Positions 17,741 to 27,533 of a DNA stretch of 64,000 bases are shown here, piece after piece. Location of the stretch: contig NZ_MDJZ01000011.1 in the NCBI RefSeq assembly GCF_002151125.1, forward strand, positions 1-64,000, in the 5' to 3' direction. Within the stretch, counting starts at the first letter, position 1, and each line of letters begins with the position of its first letter. Position numbers and translations under genes: made by a program. This DNA comes from Clavibacter michiganensis (GTDB lineage: Bacteria > Actinomycetota > Actinomycetes > Actinomycetales > Microbacteriaceae). A model generated the notes under the pieces. That model was not told the DNA's origin and searched no databases. It saw only the letters and a list, made by a program, of their open reading frames with translations.

Positions 17741-19257
17741 TCGCGTCCGGGGTCCGTGGCCGCGGCGCGCTCGGCGCCCAGCAGCACGGCCGGCGTCGGG
17801 ATCGCGCCCGCGTGCAGCCGCGCGTTCTCGACGTAGTGCGCGGCGTTCGCGCGGAGCCCGGCGACCTCCTCGTCCGTGAGCTCGCGCCGCACCTTGCCGG
17901 GTACGCCCGCGACGAGCGAGCGCGGCGGGATCACCTGCCCCTCCAGCACGACCGTGCCGCCCGCGAGGAGCGACTCCCGGCCGACGACCGCGCCGTTCAT
18001 CACGGTGGCGGACATGCCGACGATGCAGTCGTCCTCGATGGTGCAGCCGTGCAGCACGGCGTTGTGGCCGACGCTCACGCCCTGGCCGACCGTGAGCGGG
18101 AAGCCCGCGTCGACGTGGCAGCTCACGTTGTCCTGCAGGTTGGAGCCCGCGCCGATCGCGATGTCCGCGGCCTCCGCGCGCAGCACGGCGTTGAACCACA
18201 CGCTGGATCCCGCGGCCAGGGTCACGCGCCCGACCACGCGGGCTCCGGCGGCCACGAGGGCGTCGGGCGCGATGTCGGGCGCCGGGGATCCGGGGAGCGC
18301 GCGGACGGTGGCCTGGGGGTCGACGGTCATGCGGCCAGGGTAGGCCGGGCGGCGCATCCGCGCGCCCCGCTCCATCGGCGCGAAGCCGGCTGCGGCGTAG
18401 GCGTCCCACGGCGCCCGGTAGTAGGGGAGCGGCGAGGCGTTGATGAAGACGTCGCGGCCGCCCAGCTCGCCGACGCGGCGGCAGACGTCGAGCGCGAGGA
18501 TCTGCGCGAGGCCCCGGCGGCGGTGCTCCGGCACGATGCCGAGCGGCTCGAGCTCCGCCCATCCGCTCGCCGGGTCGAGCCATGCCGTGCAGGTGCCGGC
18601 CAGGGATCCGTCCGGGGCCTCGATCACGAGGTCGAGCTCGCGCCGGTACACGGCGGCGCGGCGCACGGCCGCGTAGCCGACCGCGTCGAAGCGGCTCTCG
18701 GCGTCGGGGTCGATCCCGTCGCCGCATCCGTCGGTGAAGGGCAGCTCGACCGGCTTCCAGGCGCGGCGGTGGGCCGCGACCTTGGCCTCCTCCTCGCCGT
18801 CTCCCACCGGGCGGATGCGGTACCCGGAAGGCGGTCGCGCGCCCGTGTCGCGGGCGGGGTGACGGAGCCCGGCGAGCGGGACGGCCTCGTCGGCGAAACC
18901 GCGGCCGGCGAGGATCCCGCGCAGCCGCTCCTGCCCGCGGTGGACGGCGACGCTCGTGCGCGCGTCCCCGGCGGCGTCGAGCAGCCACTCCGCCAGCATG
19001 TCGGTCGTGGCGTCGTCGCCGGGCGCGCACTCGACGCGCGCGTCGTCCTCGGAGCAGGCGGCCCAGCCGATGAGCGCGCCCGCCTCGTCGCGGACCACGG
19101 CGATCCTGTCGGGCAGCTGCCCGGTGGCGACCTCCCACGCGAAGCCGCCCGGGTGGGTCGACGCGGGGAACCACGCCGACAGCGCGCGCGGGATGTCGCG
19201 CACGGCGCCGTCCGGGTCGTCGGTGATCTCGGTCAGGCCCGCGGCCGCGTGCGTCAT
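17725..19257 (-). CDS. Fusion: GNAT acetyltransferase + gamma-class carbonic-anhydrase-like protein
   Basis: One 510-aa frame joins two usually separate proteins. Residues 1-309 are a two-lobed GNAT N-acetyltransferase; the second lobe has the acetyl-CoA loop (LGIVPEHRRRGLAQILALDVCRRVG). Residues 310-510 are a left-handed beta-helix of the gamma-carbonic-anhydrase/YrdA type (SSVWFNAVLRAEAADIAIG, LQDNVSCHVD, VGHNAVLHGC), with the His ligands kept. The join is ...YPGR-MTVDPQ with Met310 at position 18330. The whole gene looks leaderless (TAGGCT at 19265-19270, seven bases from the ATG), and a second TACCCT lies six bases before the internal ATG, so the carbonic-anhydrase part may also be made alone. 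Substrates are unknown. Confidence 0.8.
   Translation of the reverse strand: MTHAAAGLTEITDDPDGAVRDIPRALSAWFPASTHPGGFAWEVATGQLPDRIAVVRDEAGALIGWAACSEDDARVECAPGDDATTDMLAEWLLDAAGDARTSVAVHRGQERLRGILAGRGFADEAVPLAGLRHPARDTGARPPSGYRIRPVGDGEEEAKVAAHRRAWKPVELPFTDGCGDGIDPDAESRFDAVGYAAVRRAAVYRRELDLVIEAPDGSLAGTCTAWLDPASGWAELEPLGIVPEHRRRGLAQILALDVCRRVGELGGRDVFINASPLPYYRAPWDAYAAAGFAPMERGARMRRPAYPGRMTVDPQATVRALPGSPAPDIAPDALVAAGARVVGRVTLAAGSSVWFNAVLRAEAADIAIGAGSNLQDNVSCHVDAGFPLTVGQGVSVGHNAVLHGCTIEDDCIVGMSATVMNGAVVGRESLLAGGTVVLEGQVIPPRSLVAGVPGKVRRELTDEEVAGLRANAAHYVENARLHAGAIPTPAVLLGAERAAATDPGREEGTA
18337..18342 (-). promoter_or_regulatory. Candidate internal leaderless promoter (-10) for the carbonic-anhydrase-like half
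   Basis: TACCCT on the minus strand lies exactly six bases before the in-frame ATG at 18330, the spacing seen at the leaderless genes of this window. There is no ribosome binding site before that ATG. Confidence 0.4.
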
Positions 19258-19299
19258 GCCGCCGAGCCTAGGGGCGGCGCCGCCGGAGCGACCCGCGCC

Positions 19300-20456
<1,157 letters not shown>

Positions 20457-20460
<4 letters not shown>

Positions 20461-21599
20461 GCGTCCTCCACTGCCTTCCGGATCATCTCGGCCGCCTTCT
20501 CGGGCGGCACGTCGCCGATCCAGGCGCCCATGGCCGCCTCGGATCCGGCCAGGAACTTGAGCTTGTCGGCCGCGCGGCGCGGCGACGTGATCTGCAGCAT
20601 CAGCCGGATCTCGTCGCGGTGCGCGTCCGCGGGCGCCTGGTGCCAGGCGGCGATGTACGGCGTCGGGGTGTCGTACAGCCGGTCCATCCCCTGCAGCAGC
20701 CGCAGGTACATCGTCGCCAGCTCGTCGCGCTCGGCCTCGGTCGTCTCGGCGAGGTCGGGCACGTGGCGGTGCGGCAGCAGGTGGATCTCCACGGGCCAGC
20801 GGGCCGCGAACGGCACGAACGCGGTGAAGTGCTCGCCGCGGAGCACGACGCGCTCGGACGCCTGCTCGGTCTCGAGGATCCGCTGGAACAGGCCCGGCCC
20901 GAACCGCTCGATCGACTCGACGAGCCGACGCGTGCGCGGCGTGACGTAGGGGTACGAGTAGATCTGCCCGTGCGGGTGGTGCAGCGTAACGCCGATGGCC
21001 TCGCCGCGGTTCTCGAACGGGAACACCTGGCGGATCCCGGGCATCGCCGACAGGGCGCGCGTGCGCTCGGCCCACGCCTCGACCACGGTGCGGGCGCGCG
21101 ACGGCGTGAGGCCGCTGAAGGAGCCGGTGTGCTCGGGGCTGAAGCAGACGACCTCGCAGCGGCCGACCGAGGTGCGGGTGCGCTCGACGCCGATGGAGGT
21201 GAGGTCGTCGTCGTCGACGGGCGCGTCGACGCCTGCGGTGTCGGCGAGCGCGGGCCCGAAGGACGGCGACTTGTTCTCGAAGACCGCGACGTCGTACATG
21301 CTCGGGATCTCGGACGGGTTCGTCGGGCTCGCGGGGGCGAGGGGATCCAGCTCCGCCGGCGGCAGGTGCGCGCGGTTCTGCCGCGCGGCCGCGATGGAGA
21401 CCCACTCGCCCGTGAGCACGTCCTGCCGCATCGTCGCGGTGGGCGGGCGGGGCGCGGCGGGCCGGGCGTCGGCGGCGCGCTCGGGCGGGAGGGTCGTGTC
21501 GGCGTCGTCGAAGTAGACGAGCTCGCGGCCGTCGGACAGCAGCGTGCGGCGCTGCGTGATCCCGGACGGCGACGTCGTGACGGTCTGGTCGGCATGCAT
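20457..21599 (-). CDS. galT: Galactose-1-phosphate uridylyltransferase
   Basis: Transfers UMP from UDP-glucose to galactose-1-phosphate. 380 aa with the class I active site HHPHGQIYSYP, the nucleophilic His being near residue 210. Other family stretches: MRQDVLTGEWVSIAAARQ, FENKSPSFGP, EVVCFSPEH and a late HLLPHRHVPDLAE. First gene of the galT-galK operon, divergent from the DeoR-type regulator, 93 bp between starts. TAGGAT (21609-21614, minus strand) lies nine bases before the ATG, suggesting a very short or absent leader. Confidence 0.96.
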
Positions 21600-21625
21600 G
21601 ATGCCTCGATCCTACGGGCTCGTGG

Positions 21626-21672
21626 GCGCAAGATCTGCGCTCGCGAAACCCCCGGCTTGCGTTCCGGCAAGC
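21626..21672. promoter_or_regulatory. Two candidate operators in the galT/deoR-type divergent promoter
   Basis: Two perfect inverted repeats lie between the divergent genes: GCGCA-AGATC-TGCGC at 21626-21640 and GCTTGC-GTTCCG-GCAAGC at 21655-21672. They lie in the right place for the adjacent DeoR-family repressor to control both directions. The regulator-site match is inferred from position only. Confidence 0.4.
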
Positions 21673-21692
21673 GCGTGCGGGAGGCTCGCCGC

Positions 21693-22517
21693 ATGGCCGA
21701 CGACACCGCATCCGTCCCCGCGGCGACCCGCCGGTCGCGCATCCTCGAGCGGCTGGCCGACCGCGGCTTCGCGACCGTCGCCGAGCTCGCGGCCGACGCG
21801 GGCGTGTCCGCCGTCACGATCCGCGCCGACCTGGACGCGCTCGCCGACTCGGCCGCCGTCCAGCGCGTGCACGGCGGCGCGGTCCTCCGCTCGGGTCTGG
21901 CCGCGCGCGAGCAGAGCCTCGAGGTCACCCTCGAGTCGGCCGCCGACGCCAAGCGCGCCATCGGCCGTGCCGCCGCCGAGATCGTGGAGAGCGGCCAGAG
22001 CGTGCTGCTCGACGTCGGCAGCACGACGCTGCAGGTGGCCCGCGCGCTCGTCGCCCGGGAGGACCTCGTCGACGTCACGGTGATCACGAACGGGCTCACC
22101 CTCGCCCTCGAGCTCGAGCGCGCCATGCCGCGCTTCACGGTCGTGGTCACGGGCGGCACGCTGCGCGCGCTGCAGCACAGCCTCGTGGATCCGCTCGCCT
22201 CCGTCGTGCTCGACCGCCTGCACCCCGACATCGCCTTCATCGGCGGCAACGGCGTCGACGTCGACCGCGGCGTCACGAACGTCAACCTGCCGGAGGCGGA
22301 GGTGAAGCGGCGGATGGTCGCCGCGAGCGCCCGCACCGTCGTCGTCGCCGACGGCACCAAGCTCGGCCGCACGCACCTCGGATCCGTCGCGCCGCTCGTC
22401 CTCGTCGACACGCTGCTCACGGAGGCCGACGCCGACCCGCACGAGGTCGGCCGCCTGCGCGACGCAGGGCTGCGCGTCGTCCAGGCGGGCGGGCCGTCCG
22501 AGGCCGGGCGGCCGTAA
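21693..22517 (+). CDS. DeoR-family transcriptional regulator of the galactose cluster
   Basis: Sugar-metabolism repressor of 274 aa. N-terminal DeoR HTH (RRSRILERLADRGFATVAELAADAGVSAVTIRADLDAL is the start of the domain, residues about 13-50), followed by the DeoRC sensor domain with DVGSTTLQVARAL and AFIGGNGVDVDRGVTN, related to sugar-phosphate isomerases. GGGAGG before ATG 21693 fixes the start. It is divergent from galT-galK and followed after 10 bases by galM, so it most likely responds to a galactose-pathway sugar phosphate. No family-specific name is justified. Confidence 0.92.
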   Translation: MADDTASVPAATRRSRILERLADRGFATVAELAADAGVSAVTIRADLDALADSAAVQRVHGGAVLRSGLAAREQSLEVTLESAADAKRAIGRAAAEIVESGQSVLLDVGSTTLQVARALVAREDLVDVTVITNGLTLALELERAMPRFTVVVTGGTLRALQHSLVDPLASVVLDRLHPDIAFIGGNGVDVDRGVTNVNLPEAEVKRRMVAASARTVVVADGTKLGRTHLGSVAPLVLVDTLLTEADADPHEVGRLRDAGLRVVQAGGPSEAGRP

Positions 22518-22527
22518 CGTGGATCTC

Positions 22528-23448
22528 ATGAGACCCGTCACCGGAGAGCAGCACCACCTCGTCCACGCCGGCCCGTCCGGCGAGCTCCGCGCCACCGTCG
22601 TGCAGCTCGCGGCGGCGATCCGCGGCCTGACCCTCGACGGCGTCGACCTCGTGGAGCCCTACGGCGAGGACGTCGTGGCCCCGATGGGCGCCGGCATGGT
22701 GCTCGTACCGTGGCCGAACCGGATCCGCGGCGCCCGCTACGAGCTCGACGGGAAGTCCCAGGCGCTCGACGTCTCGGAGCCCTCCCTCGGCAACGCCTCG
22801 CACGGCCTCCTCCGCAACACGGGCTACGCCGCCTCCGACCGGGCCGAGGACCGCGTGACCCTCTCCGCCACCGTCTTCCCGCAGCACGGCTACCCGTTCC
22901 TCCTCGACACGTCCGTCACGTACCGGCTGACCGACGACGGACTCGTCGTCACCCACCGGATCCGCAACGACTCGGCGGGCCCGGCGCCCGTCGCGGTCGG
23001 CGCGCACCCGTACCTCGCGATCGGCGGCGTCCCCTCCTCCGAGCTCACGCTCACCGTCCGCGCGGACACGTGGTCCGAGGTCGACGACGCGCTCATCCCC
23101 GTGGCCGATCATTCCGTCGACGGCGCCGACGAGGACCTCCGGCAGGGCCGCGTCGTCGGCGACCTCGACCTCAACACGGGCTACGGCGACGTGCACGTGG
23201 AGGGCGGTGTGAGCCGCCACGGCCTCACCGCGCCCGACGGCCGCGGCGTCGAGCTGTGGGCGGACGCGCCGTTCGGCTTCCTGCAGGTCTACACGCCGCG
23301 GGAGTTCCCGACCCACGGATCCCAGGCCGTCGCCATCGAGCCCATGACCGCGCCCGCGGACGCCTTCAACTCCGGCGTCGGCGTCCGCCGCCTGGCGCCC
23401 GGCGAGGAGTGGACGCTCAGCTGGGGGATCCGCGCGACGGGCTTCTAG
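22528..23448 (+). CDS. galM: Aldose 1-epimerase (mutarotase)
   Basis: Interconverts alpha and beta anomers of aldohexoses so that galactokinase gets its substrate. About 306 aa. Family residues visible: WPNRIRGARYELDGK, SHGLLRNTGY (substrate-binding His), APVAVGAHPYLAIGG (catalytic His) and AIEPMTAPADAFN (catalytic Glu). ATG 22528 is preferred over GTG 22519: TAACGT at 22515-22520 lies seven bases upstream in the leaderless arrangement, and neither start has a good binding site. It could also be translated from the regulator transcript. Its stop shares bases with the convergent small gene. Confidence 0.92.
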   Translation: MRPVTGEQHHLVHAGPSGELRATVVQLAAAIRGLTLDGVDLVEPYGEDVVAPMGAGMVLVPWPNRIRGARYELDGKSQALDVSEPSLGNASHGLLRNTGYAASDRAEDRVTLSATVFPQHGYPFLLDTSVTYRLTDDGLVVTHRIRNDSAGPAPVAVGAHPYLAIGGVPSSELTLTVRADTWSEVDDALIPVADHSVDGADEDLRQGRVVGDLDLNTGYGDVHVEGGVSRHGLTAPDGRGVELWADAPFGFLQVYTPREFPTHGSQAVAIEPMTAPADAFNSGVGVRRLAPGEEWTLSWGIRATGF

Positions 23449-23690
23449 CCCTCGTCCTCCTGCGCCCACTGCAGCGCGACCCGCTGCGTGTACCGCTCCA
23501 GCGCGATCCGGTTCTCCTCGGGCTCGCGCAGCCCGTCGATGTAGGCGAGCAGCCGCCCGACGACGCCCGACAGGTACTGCACGCCGCGGTCGTCGTGCTC
23601 CTCGAGGGCGGACTTCAGGAGGTCGTAGCGCTCGCCGGTCTCCTCGGCGGTCAGCATCGCGATCACGAGTTCGTCGGCCTGCATGCTCAT
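23445..23690 (-). CDS. Small conserved-looking hypothetical protein
   Basis: 81 aa, acidic and helical (ADELVIAMLTAEETGERYDLLKSALEE, then a second helix through VVGRLLAYIDGLREPEENR), with high third-position GC, so it is probably a real soluble protein. No family recognised. ATG 23690 and ATG 23684 are both possible; the GGAG nearby suits the second slightly better. It converges on galM, their stop codons overlapping within CTAG. Confidence 0.55.
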   Translation of the reverse strand: MSMQADELVIAMLTAEETGERYDLLKSALEEHDDRGVQYLSGVVGRLLAYIDGLREPEENRIALERYTQRVALQWAQEDEG

Positions 23691-23919
23691 GCGCTCCAGC
23701 ATCGCATCGCCGCGCGTCGACGACCTGGCGGCGGAATCGCCGTGATCACGCGGATCCGGCCGGTGGAGAGCCCGCCCCGCGCCTCCCCGAACTGGGGGTA
23801 CGCTCCGGGCGGCAGCGGGACCCACCCTTGCCGTATCCCGCGTGGGGCGTCCGGTGCTCGGGGGAGCGGATCGGCGGCCCGATCGCACCCGTCAGCACGG
23901 CCCACCCGGAAGGCTCCCC

Positions 23920-25332
23920 TTGTCCCGTCCACGCACGGACGCGTACGCGTCCACTACCGACCTGCCCGCCGAGGCCCTCGCCCAGGACGCCCCGGCACCC
24001 GCGCAGCGTCCGCCGCTCGTCGGCCGCCGCTCCGTCTTCCTCGCCGCCGTCGGCGCGACCGCCGGCGTCGCTGCCGTCGCCGCGCCCGCCACGGCGCCGC
24101 CCGCGTCGGCGGCCGGCGTCGTGGGCGACCAGTCGCGCGTCTACTACCCGGAGCAGTTCGGCTTCGTGCCCTCCGCTGCGGATCACACGAAGGCCATGGC
24201 CGCGTTCTTCGCCGCGCTCCAGAAGACCGGCGGGCGGGGGATCCTCCCGCCGTGCGAGATCCGCGTCACGTCCACCGGCATCGACTACTCGAGCGCCATC
24301 TGGCCGAAGCAGGCCCTCTCGGGAGCGCCCTACGGGTACCCGGCCATCTCCATCGAGGGCTACGGGCGGCGCGTCACGACGATCCGGCAGATCGCGGGAT
24401 CCACCGGCGACGTCTTCAAGGTGCAGGGAAAGATCGGCGCGGACTCCGGGCCCGCCGCGAACAACAAGGCCACCGTCACGCTCACCGGCTTCAGCATCAG
24501 CGGCACGCGCACGGGTCGCCACGGGCTGTACCTGCGCTCGCTGCTGCACTGCCGCATCACCGACATCGAGCTGAACGCCACCGGCGGCGCGGGCGTCTAC
24601 TTCGCGCGCACCAACTTCACGGCCGCGAACGACGAGTACTCCTACGCGAACGTCATCGAGGGCCTGCGCGTGATCACGGCCGGCACCTGGGGCGTCGACT
24701 GCGACGGCGTCAACGCCATCGACATCGTCATGCGCGACACCGAGATCGTGAACTGCGTGGCGGGCGGGATCCGCATCGCCCCCACCAACGCGCGCTTCGA
24801 GAACACGCGCGTCATCGGCTGCGGGGCCGGCAACAAGGCCGCGCGCGGCTTCCTCGCGATCCCCACCAGCAACACGTCGTCGATGGTCTCGGAGCTCGGG
24901 ATCAACGGCATGCGCCTGGAGGGCAACTCGGGCGCGGGCGGCTACCAGATGGAGATCGGGGCGGGCGTCGGCGCCACCGTCGTCGGCTACAACATCGTGA
25001 CCGGCGGCGACCTCGGCGCCCACGGCATCGGCGTCGGCCTCGTGGACCAGGGAGCCCGGCTCACGCAGGACACGTTCGTCGGCCGCGGCACCATGTTCAT
25101 GACCCCGACCAAGTACCCGGCGCAGCGCGTCGTGGTGGTGGGCCCGTACGCGCGCGACACCCGCGTCGAGCGCCCGTCCCTGCCGAACAACCCCGACGCG
25201 TCCTTCGCCTCCGTCATCACGGACCGCGGCGTCCGCAGCGTCGACGGCTTCGGGCGTCCGCTGACGGCGCCGGCGCCGACGCCGACGCCGACGCCGGCTC
25301 CGGCGACCCCGACGCCGACGCCGGCGGGCTGA
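23920..25332 (+). CDS. Tat-exported right-handed beta-helix protein with Thr-Pro tail
   Basis: Secreted protein of about 470 aa from a TTG start: GGAAGG at 23908-23913 lies six bases before TTG 23920, while the first ATG/GTG upstream has no binding site. A twin-arginine signal (RRSVFLAAVGATAGVAAVAA) ends at about residue 67. The body is a pectate-lyase/glycosidase-type beta-helix (short repeats such as FSISGTRTGRHGLYLRSLLH, LRVITAGTWGVDCDGVNAID) with no obvious catalytic triad. The last 20 residues alternate Thr-Pro and Ala-Pro, as in wall-spanning linkers. It may act on plant or bacterial polysaccharide; that is inference. Confidence 0.82.
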   Translation: MSRPRTDAYASTTDLPAEALAQDAPAPAQRPPLVGRRSVFLAAVGATAGVAAVAAPATAPPASAAGVVGDQSRVYYPEQFGFVPSAADHTKAMAAFFAALQKTGGRGILPPCEIRVTSTGIDYSSAIWPKQALSGAPYGYPAISIEGYGRRVTTIRQIAGSTGDVFKVQGKIGADSGPAANNKATVTLTGFSISGTRTGRHGLYLRSLLHCRITDIELNATGGAGVYFARTNFTAANDEYSYANVIEGLRVITAGTWGVDCDGVNAIDIVMRDTEIVNCVAGGIRIAPTNARFENTRVIGCGAGNKAARGFLAIPTSNTSSMVSELGINGMRLEGNSGAGGYQMEIGAGVGATVVGYNIVTGGDLGAHGIGVGLVDQGARLTQDTFVGRGTMFMTPTKYPAQRVVVVGPYARDTRVERPSLPNNPDASFASVITDRGVRSVDGFGRPLTAPAPTPTPTPAPATPTPTPAG

Positions 25333-25396
25333 CCGGGCGGACGACCGATAGGCCCGGTGCGCCGAGGGTCAGGCGGCGCCGAACGCGCGCCGTCCG

Positions 25397-25606
25397 GTGC
25401 CGCTGGCTCCGGAACCGGGATCAGCCGGCGAGGGCCGCGAGCCCGGGCCGGATCCCGGCGCCGCGCCGTACCTGCTGCCGCTCGTGGTGAGCGTGGTCGC
25501 GATCGCGGCGTCGCTCGGGATCCACGCCGCGGCGATGCGGACCCCGCTCAGGTTCCTGTACCGGACGCCGCCGTTCCTGGTGCTGGACAGGGCCGGTCGG
25601 TCCTGA
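25397..25606 (+). CDS. Small single-pass membrane protein, hypothetical
   Basis: 69 aa from GTG 25397. One membrane helix (about residues 25-47, LLPLVVSVVAIAASLG) is followed by a short basic stretch. Every codon in the helix region ends in G or C and the frame is clean, which argues for a real gene. No ribosome binding site or family is evident, and the start is uncertain. Confidence 0.45.
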   Translation: MPLAPEPGSAGEGREPGPDPGAAPYLLPLVVSVVAIAASLGIHAAAMRTPLRFLYRTPPFLVLDRAGRS

Positions 25607-25624
25607 GCGGCGCCGCCGGGCGCG

Positions 25625-26104
25625 TCACTCCGAGTGGTGCTTCTCCGGATCCGTGGCCGTCACGGTGTGGTCCTCGGGGGAGCCCTCGATGCTGCACTCG
25701 AGGATCGCGCCGACCTCGTCCTGCACGCTCTCCTGCCAGAAGTAGCCGAGGATCTGCACGTCGTAGAGGTCGCCGACCTGCGGCTGGGCGATGACCAGCT
25801 GGTCCCACTGGTTCCACGAACCGGCGGGGTGCGCCCAGCCGTTCCGGTCCTCCTCGGCGGCACGCCAGTCGACGCAGGCCCGCCAGAGCTGCTCCTTCGT
25901 CCAGGCGGGGCTCTGCTCCGACTCGAGCTCGGCCGCGGGGGTGACGGGCGTCGCGGGGGCGGCCGCCTCCGGGGCGGGGGACGGCGACGCGGAGATCGAG
26001 GCATCCGGGGTGGCCGGCGTCGGAGCGGGCTCCCCGGTGCAGGCCGTGAGGAGGAGGGCGGCCGCGAGGGCGATGGGCACGAGGGAGATGGCGCGAGAAA
26101 GCAT
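25625..26104 (-). CDS. Putative lipoprotein
   Basis: 159 aa. Residues 1-22 are a lipoprotein signal with lipobox LLTAC, so the mature protein is anchored outside the membrane by its Cys. A Pro/Ala/Thr-rich linker (about 24-60) leads to a compact domain with several Trp residues (AWTKEQLWRACVDWRAAEEDRNG, WNQWDQLVIAQ). No function recognised. TAGCGT at 26111-26116 is six bases before the ATG, so the mRNA is probably leaderless. It borders the integrated element. Confidence 0.75.
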   Translation of the reverse strand: MLSRAISLVPIALAAALLLTACTGEPAPTPATPDASISASPSPAPEAAAPATPVTPAAELESEQSPAWTKEQLWRACVDWRAAEEDRNGWAHPAGSWNQWDQLVIAQPQVGDLYDVQILGYFWQESVQDEVGAILECSIEGSPEDHTVTATDPEKHHSE

Positions 26105-26207
26105 GCTGCGACGCTATCGGCGGGCCTCGCGGTGGGGAGTCCTCCAGGAGGAGGACGGGCATGCGTCGAGCGATGCACGGTCCGCCTGCACCGGGCTCGG
26201 AAGCGGG

Positions 26208-26243
26208 GTGGGCCCCGTCGGGCTCGAACCGACGACCCAGGGA
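26208..26243. repeat. attL: 36-bp copy of the tRNA-Lys 3' end
   Basis: Identical over 36 bases to 35319-35354, covering the T arm and 3' acceptor strand of tRNA-Lys but no anticodon arm. This is the duplicated core left by site-specific integration, not a tRNA gene. Confidence 0.92.
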
Positions 26244-26353
26244 GTAGCGGTCCCCGGGTCACAGGGGTGCGCACGGGGTAGCAGATCGTGATGCTGCCGG
26301 GCATCTCGGGTGTCATGAGGTAGCAGGAGATTGCACGAGCGCGCAGCGTATCC

Positions 26354-26371
26354 GCGGGGTATCTGCGGGGT
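26354..26371 (+). promoter_or_regulatory. Candidate integrase arm-type sites, left end
   Basis: GCGGGGT occurs twice at an 11-base interval (26354-26360, 26365-26371) just inside attL. The same pair at the same interval occurs inside attR (35256-35273). Paired direct repeats near both ends fit arm-binding sites of a tyrosine integrase. Confidence 0.5.
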
Positions 26372-26378
26372 GATCCAG

Positions 26379-27533
26379 CTACTGCAGGGCCTGATCCAGG
26401 GCGCCGGCAGCGCGCGTCCCGCCGACCTTCCGGCTCATGTAGGTGTCCTGCGTGAGCGACGGCCGCCGGTGCCCGAGGTACTCCGCGATCTCGCGCGCGC
26501 TGAGGCCGGCGGAGTCGAGCGCTGTGGCGACGTACTTCCGGAAGCTGTGGAACGACGTGTCCGGGGCGCCGAGCCGGTCGCGGTTGAGGCGCCAGTCCTT
26601 CAGCGTGTTGCTGGGGTCGCGGAGCTTGCCGAGGACGGACGGGAAGACGAGGCCGAGCTCGTTGGTCGGCTGCTCACGCCGGCGCTGCTCGAGCAGCTGC
26701 ACGAGGTGGTCGGGGATCCCGATGACACGCATGCCGGCTGTCGTCTTCGTGTGGTCCTGCAGCTTCATGCCCTCGCCGCGGACGCGCACGACGTTGCGGG
26801 TGATCTCGACCGTCTTGGCAGCCGCGTCGACAGCGTCCCACTGCAGCGCCAGCGCTTCACTCACGCGCGCTCCGGTGCCGGCGAGGAACTGGATCAGGTC
26901 GACCATGTCGAGGGCGCGCATGCGGTCGTCAGCGCGGACCGCGGCGAGGAGGGCCGGCATGCCCTCGAGCGTCACGGCCGTCGCGCCCTCGTTCTTCCGC
27001 GCGATGCGGCCGACCTCGCGGACCGGGTTGGTCCGAATGGCCCCGAGGCGGGCTGCGTAGCCCAGCATCCCGCTGAGGACGCTCTTGCAAGTCTTCGCAG
27101 CCCCGTTGCCCCGGTCGCGTCCCACGGCCGTCAGGAAGCGGTCCAGGCGCTCCGTGGTGGCCTCCCGGAGAGTCAGGTCACCGATGCCGCCGGCCGCGCT
27201 GGACGCCGGCGCGATGACCGTTCCGACGGCCCATCGGTAGGTGTCGATCGTGCGCTGCGCGACCCCGTCAACGGCCTTCCACTCGAGGTACCGGGCAGCG
27301 AGCTGCGCGAGGGTCGTGCTGCTGCGGATCTCGCTCGTCGACGGCGCCTCGAGGTCCACGAGGGCGGTCAGCAGTGCCGTGCGGGCCTTGCTCTGCGAGC
27401 TCGCGAAGCGCTCCACCTGGCGGAGCCGGCCGTCGTCGAACCGGTAACGGGTGCGGGCCCGCCACTTGCCCTTCTCGACCTCGACGACGCTGATGGCGCC
27501 GTGTGCGCTGATGGGTGTCCTAGGCCTCGCCAT
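26379..27533 (-). CDS. int: Tyrosine-family site-specific integrase
   Basis: Catalyses integration and excision between the tRNA-Lys att site and the element. 384 aa: an N-terminal arm-binding domain (about 1-60, GKWRARTRYRFDDG is AP2-like), a SAM-like core-binding domain (about 75-175) and the catalytic domain with Arg near 222 (GTGARVSEAL), the box II motif HSFRK (His329, Arg332), a further His in EYLGHRRPSLT and the Tyr nucleophile at about 365 (DTYMSRKV). Complete. Its start overlaps the XRE gene by 14 bases, so the two form a coupled leftward operon. Confidence 0.95.
   Translation of the reverse strand: MARPRTPISAHGAISVVEVEKGKWRARTRYRFDDGRLRQVERFASSQSKARTALLTALVDLEAPSTSEIRSSTTLAQLAARYLEWKAVDGVAQRTIDTYRWAVGTVIAPASSAAGGIGDLTLREATTERLDRFLTAVGRDRGNGAAKTCKSVLSGMLGYAARLGAIRTNPVREVGRIARKNEGATAVTLEGMPALLAAVRADDRMRALDMVDLIQFLAGTGARVSEALALQWDAVDAAAKTVEITRNVVRVRGEGMKLQDHTKTTAGMRVIGIPDHLVQLLEQRRREQPTNELGLVFPSVLGKLRDPSNTLKDWRLNRDRLGAPDTSFHSFRKYVATALDSAGLSAREIAEYLGHRRPSLTQDTYMSRKVGGTRAAGALDQALQ

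Noticed and set aside
25240-25332. GC-rich tandem repeat at the end of the beta-helix gene as a separate element
   Set aside because: It is the coding repeat for the Thr-Pro/Ala-Pro tail of that protein.
26208-26243. Possible second tRNA-Lys gene
   Set aside because: Only the T arm and 3' acceptor half are present; it is the duplicated att core.
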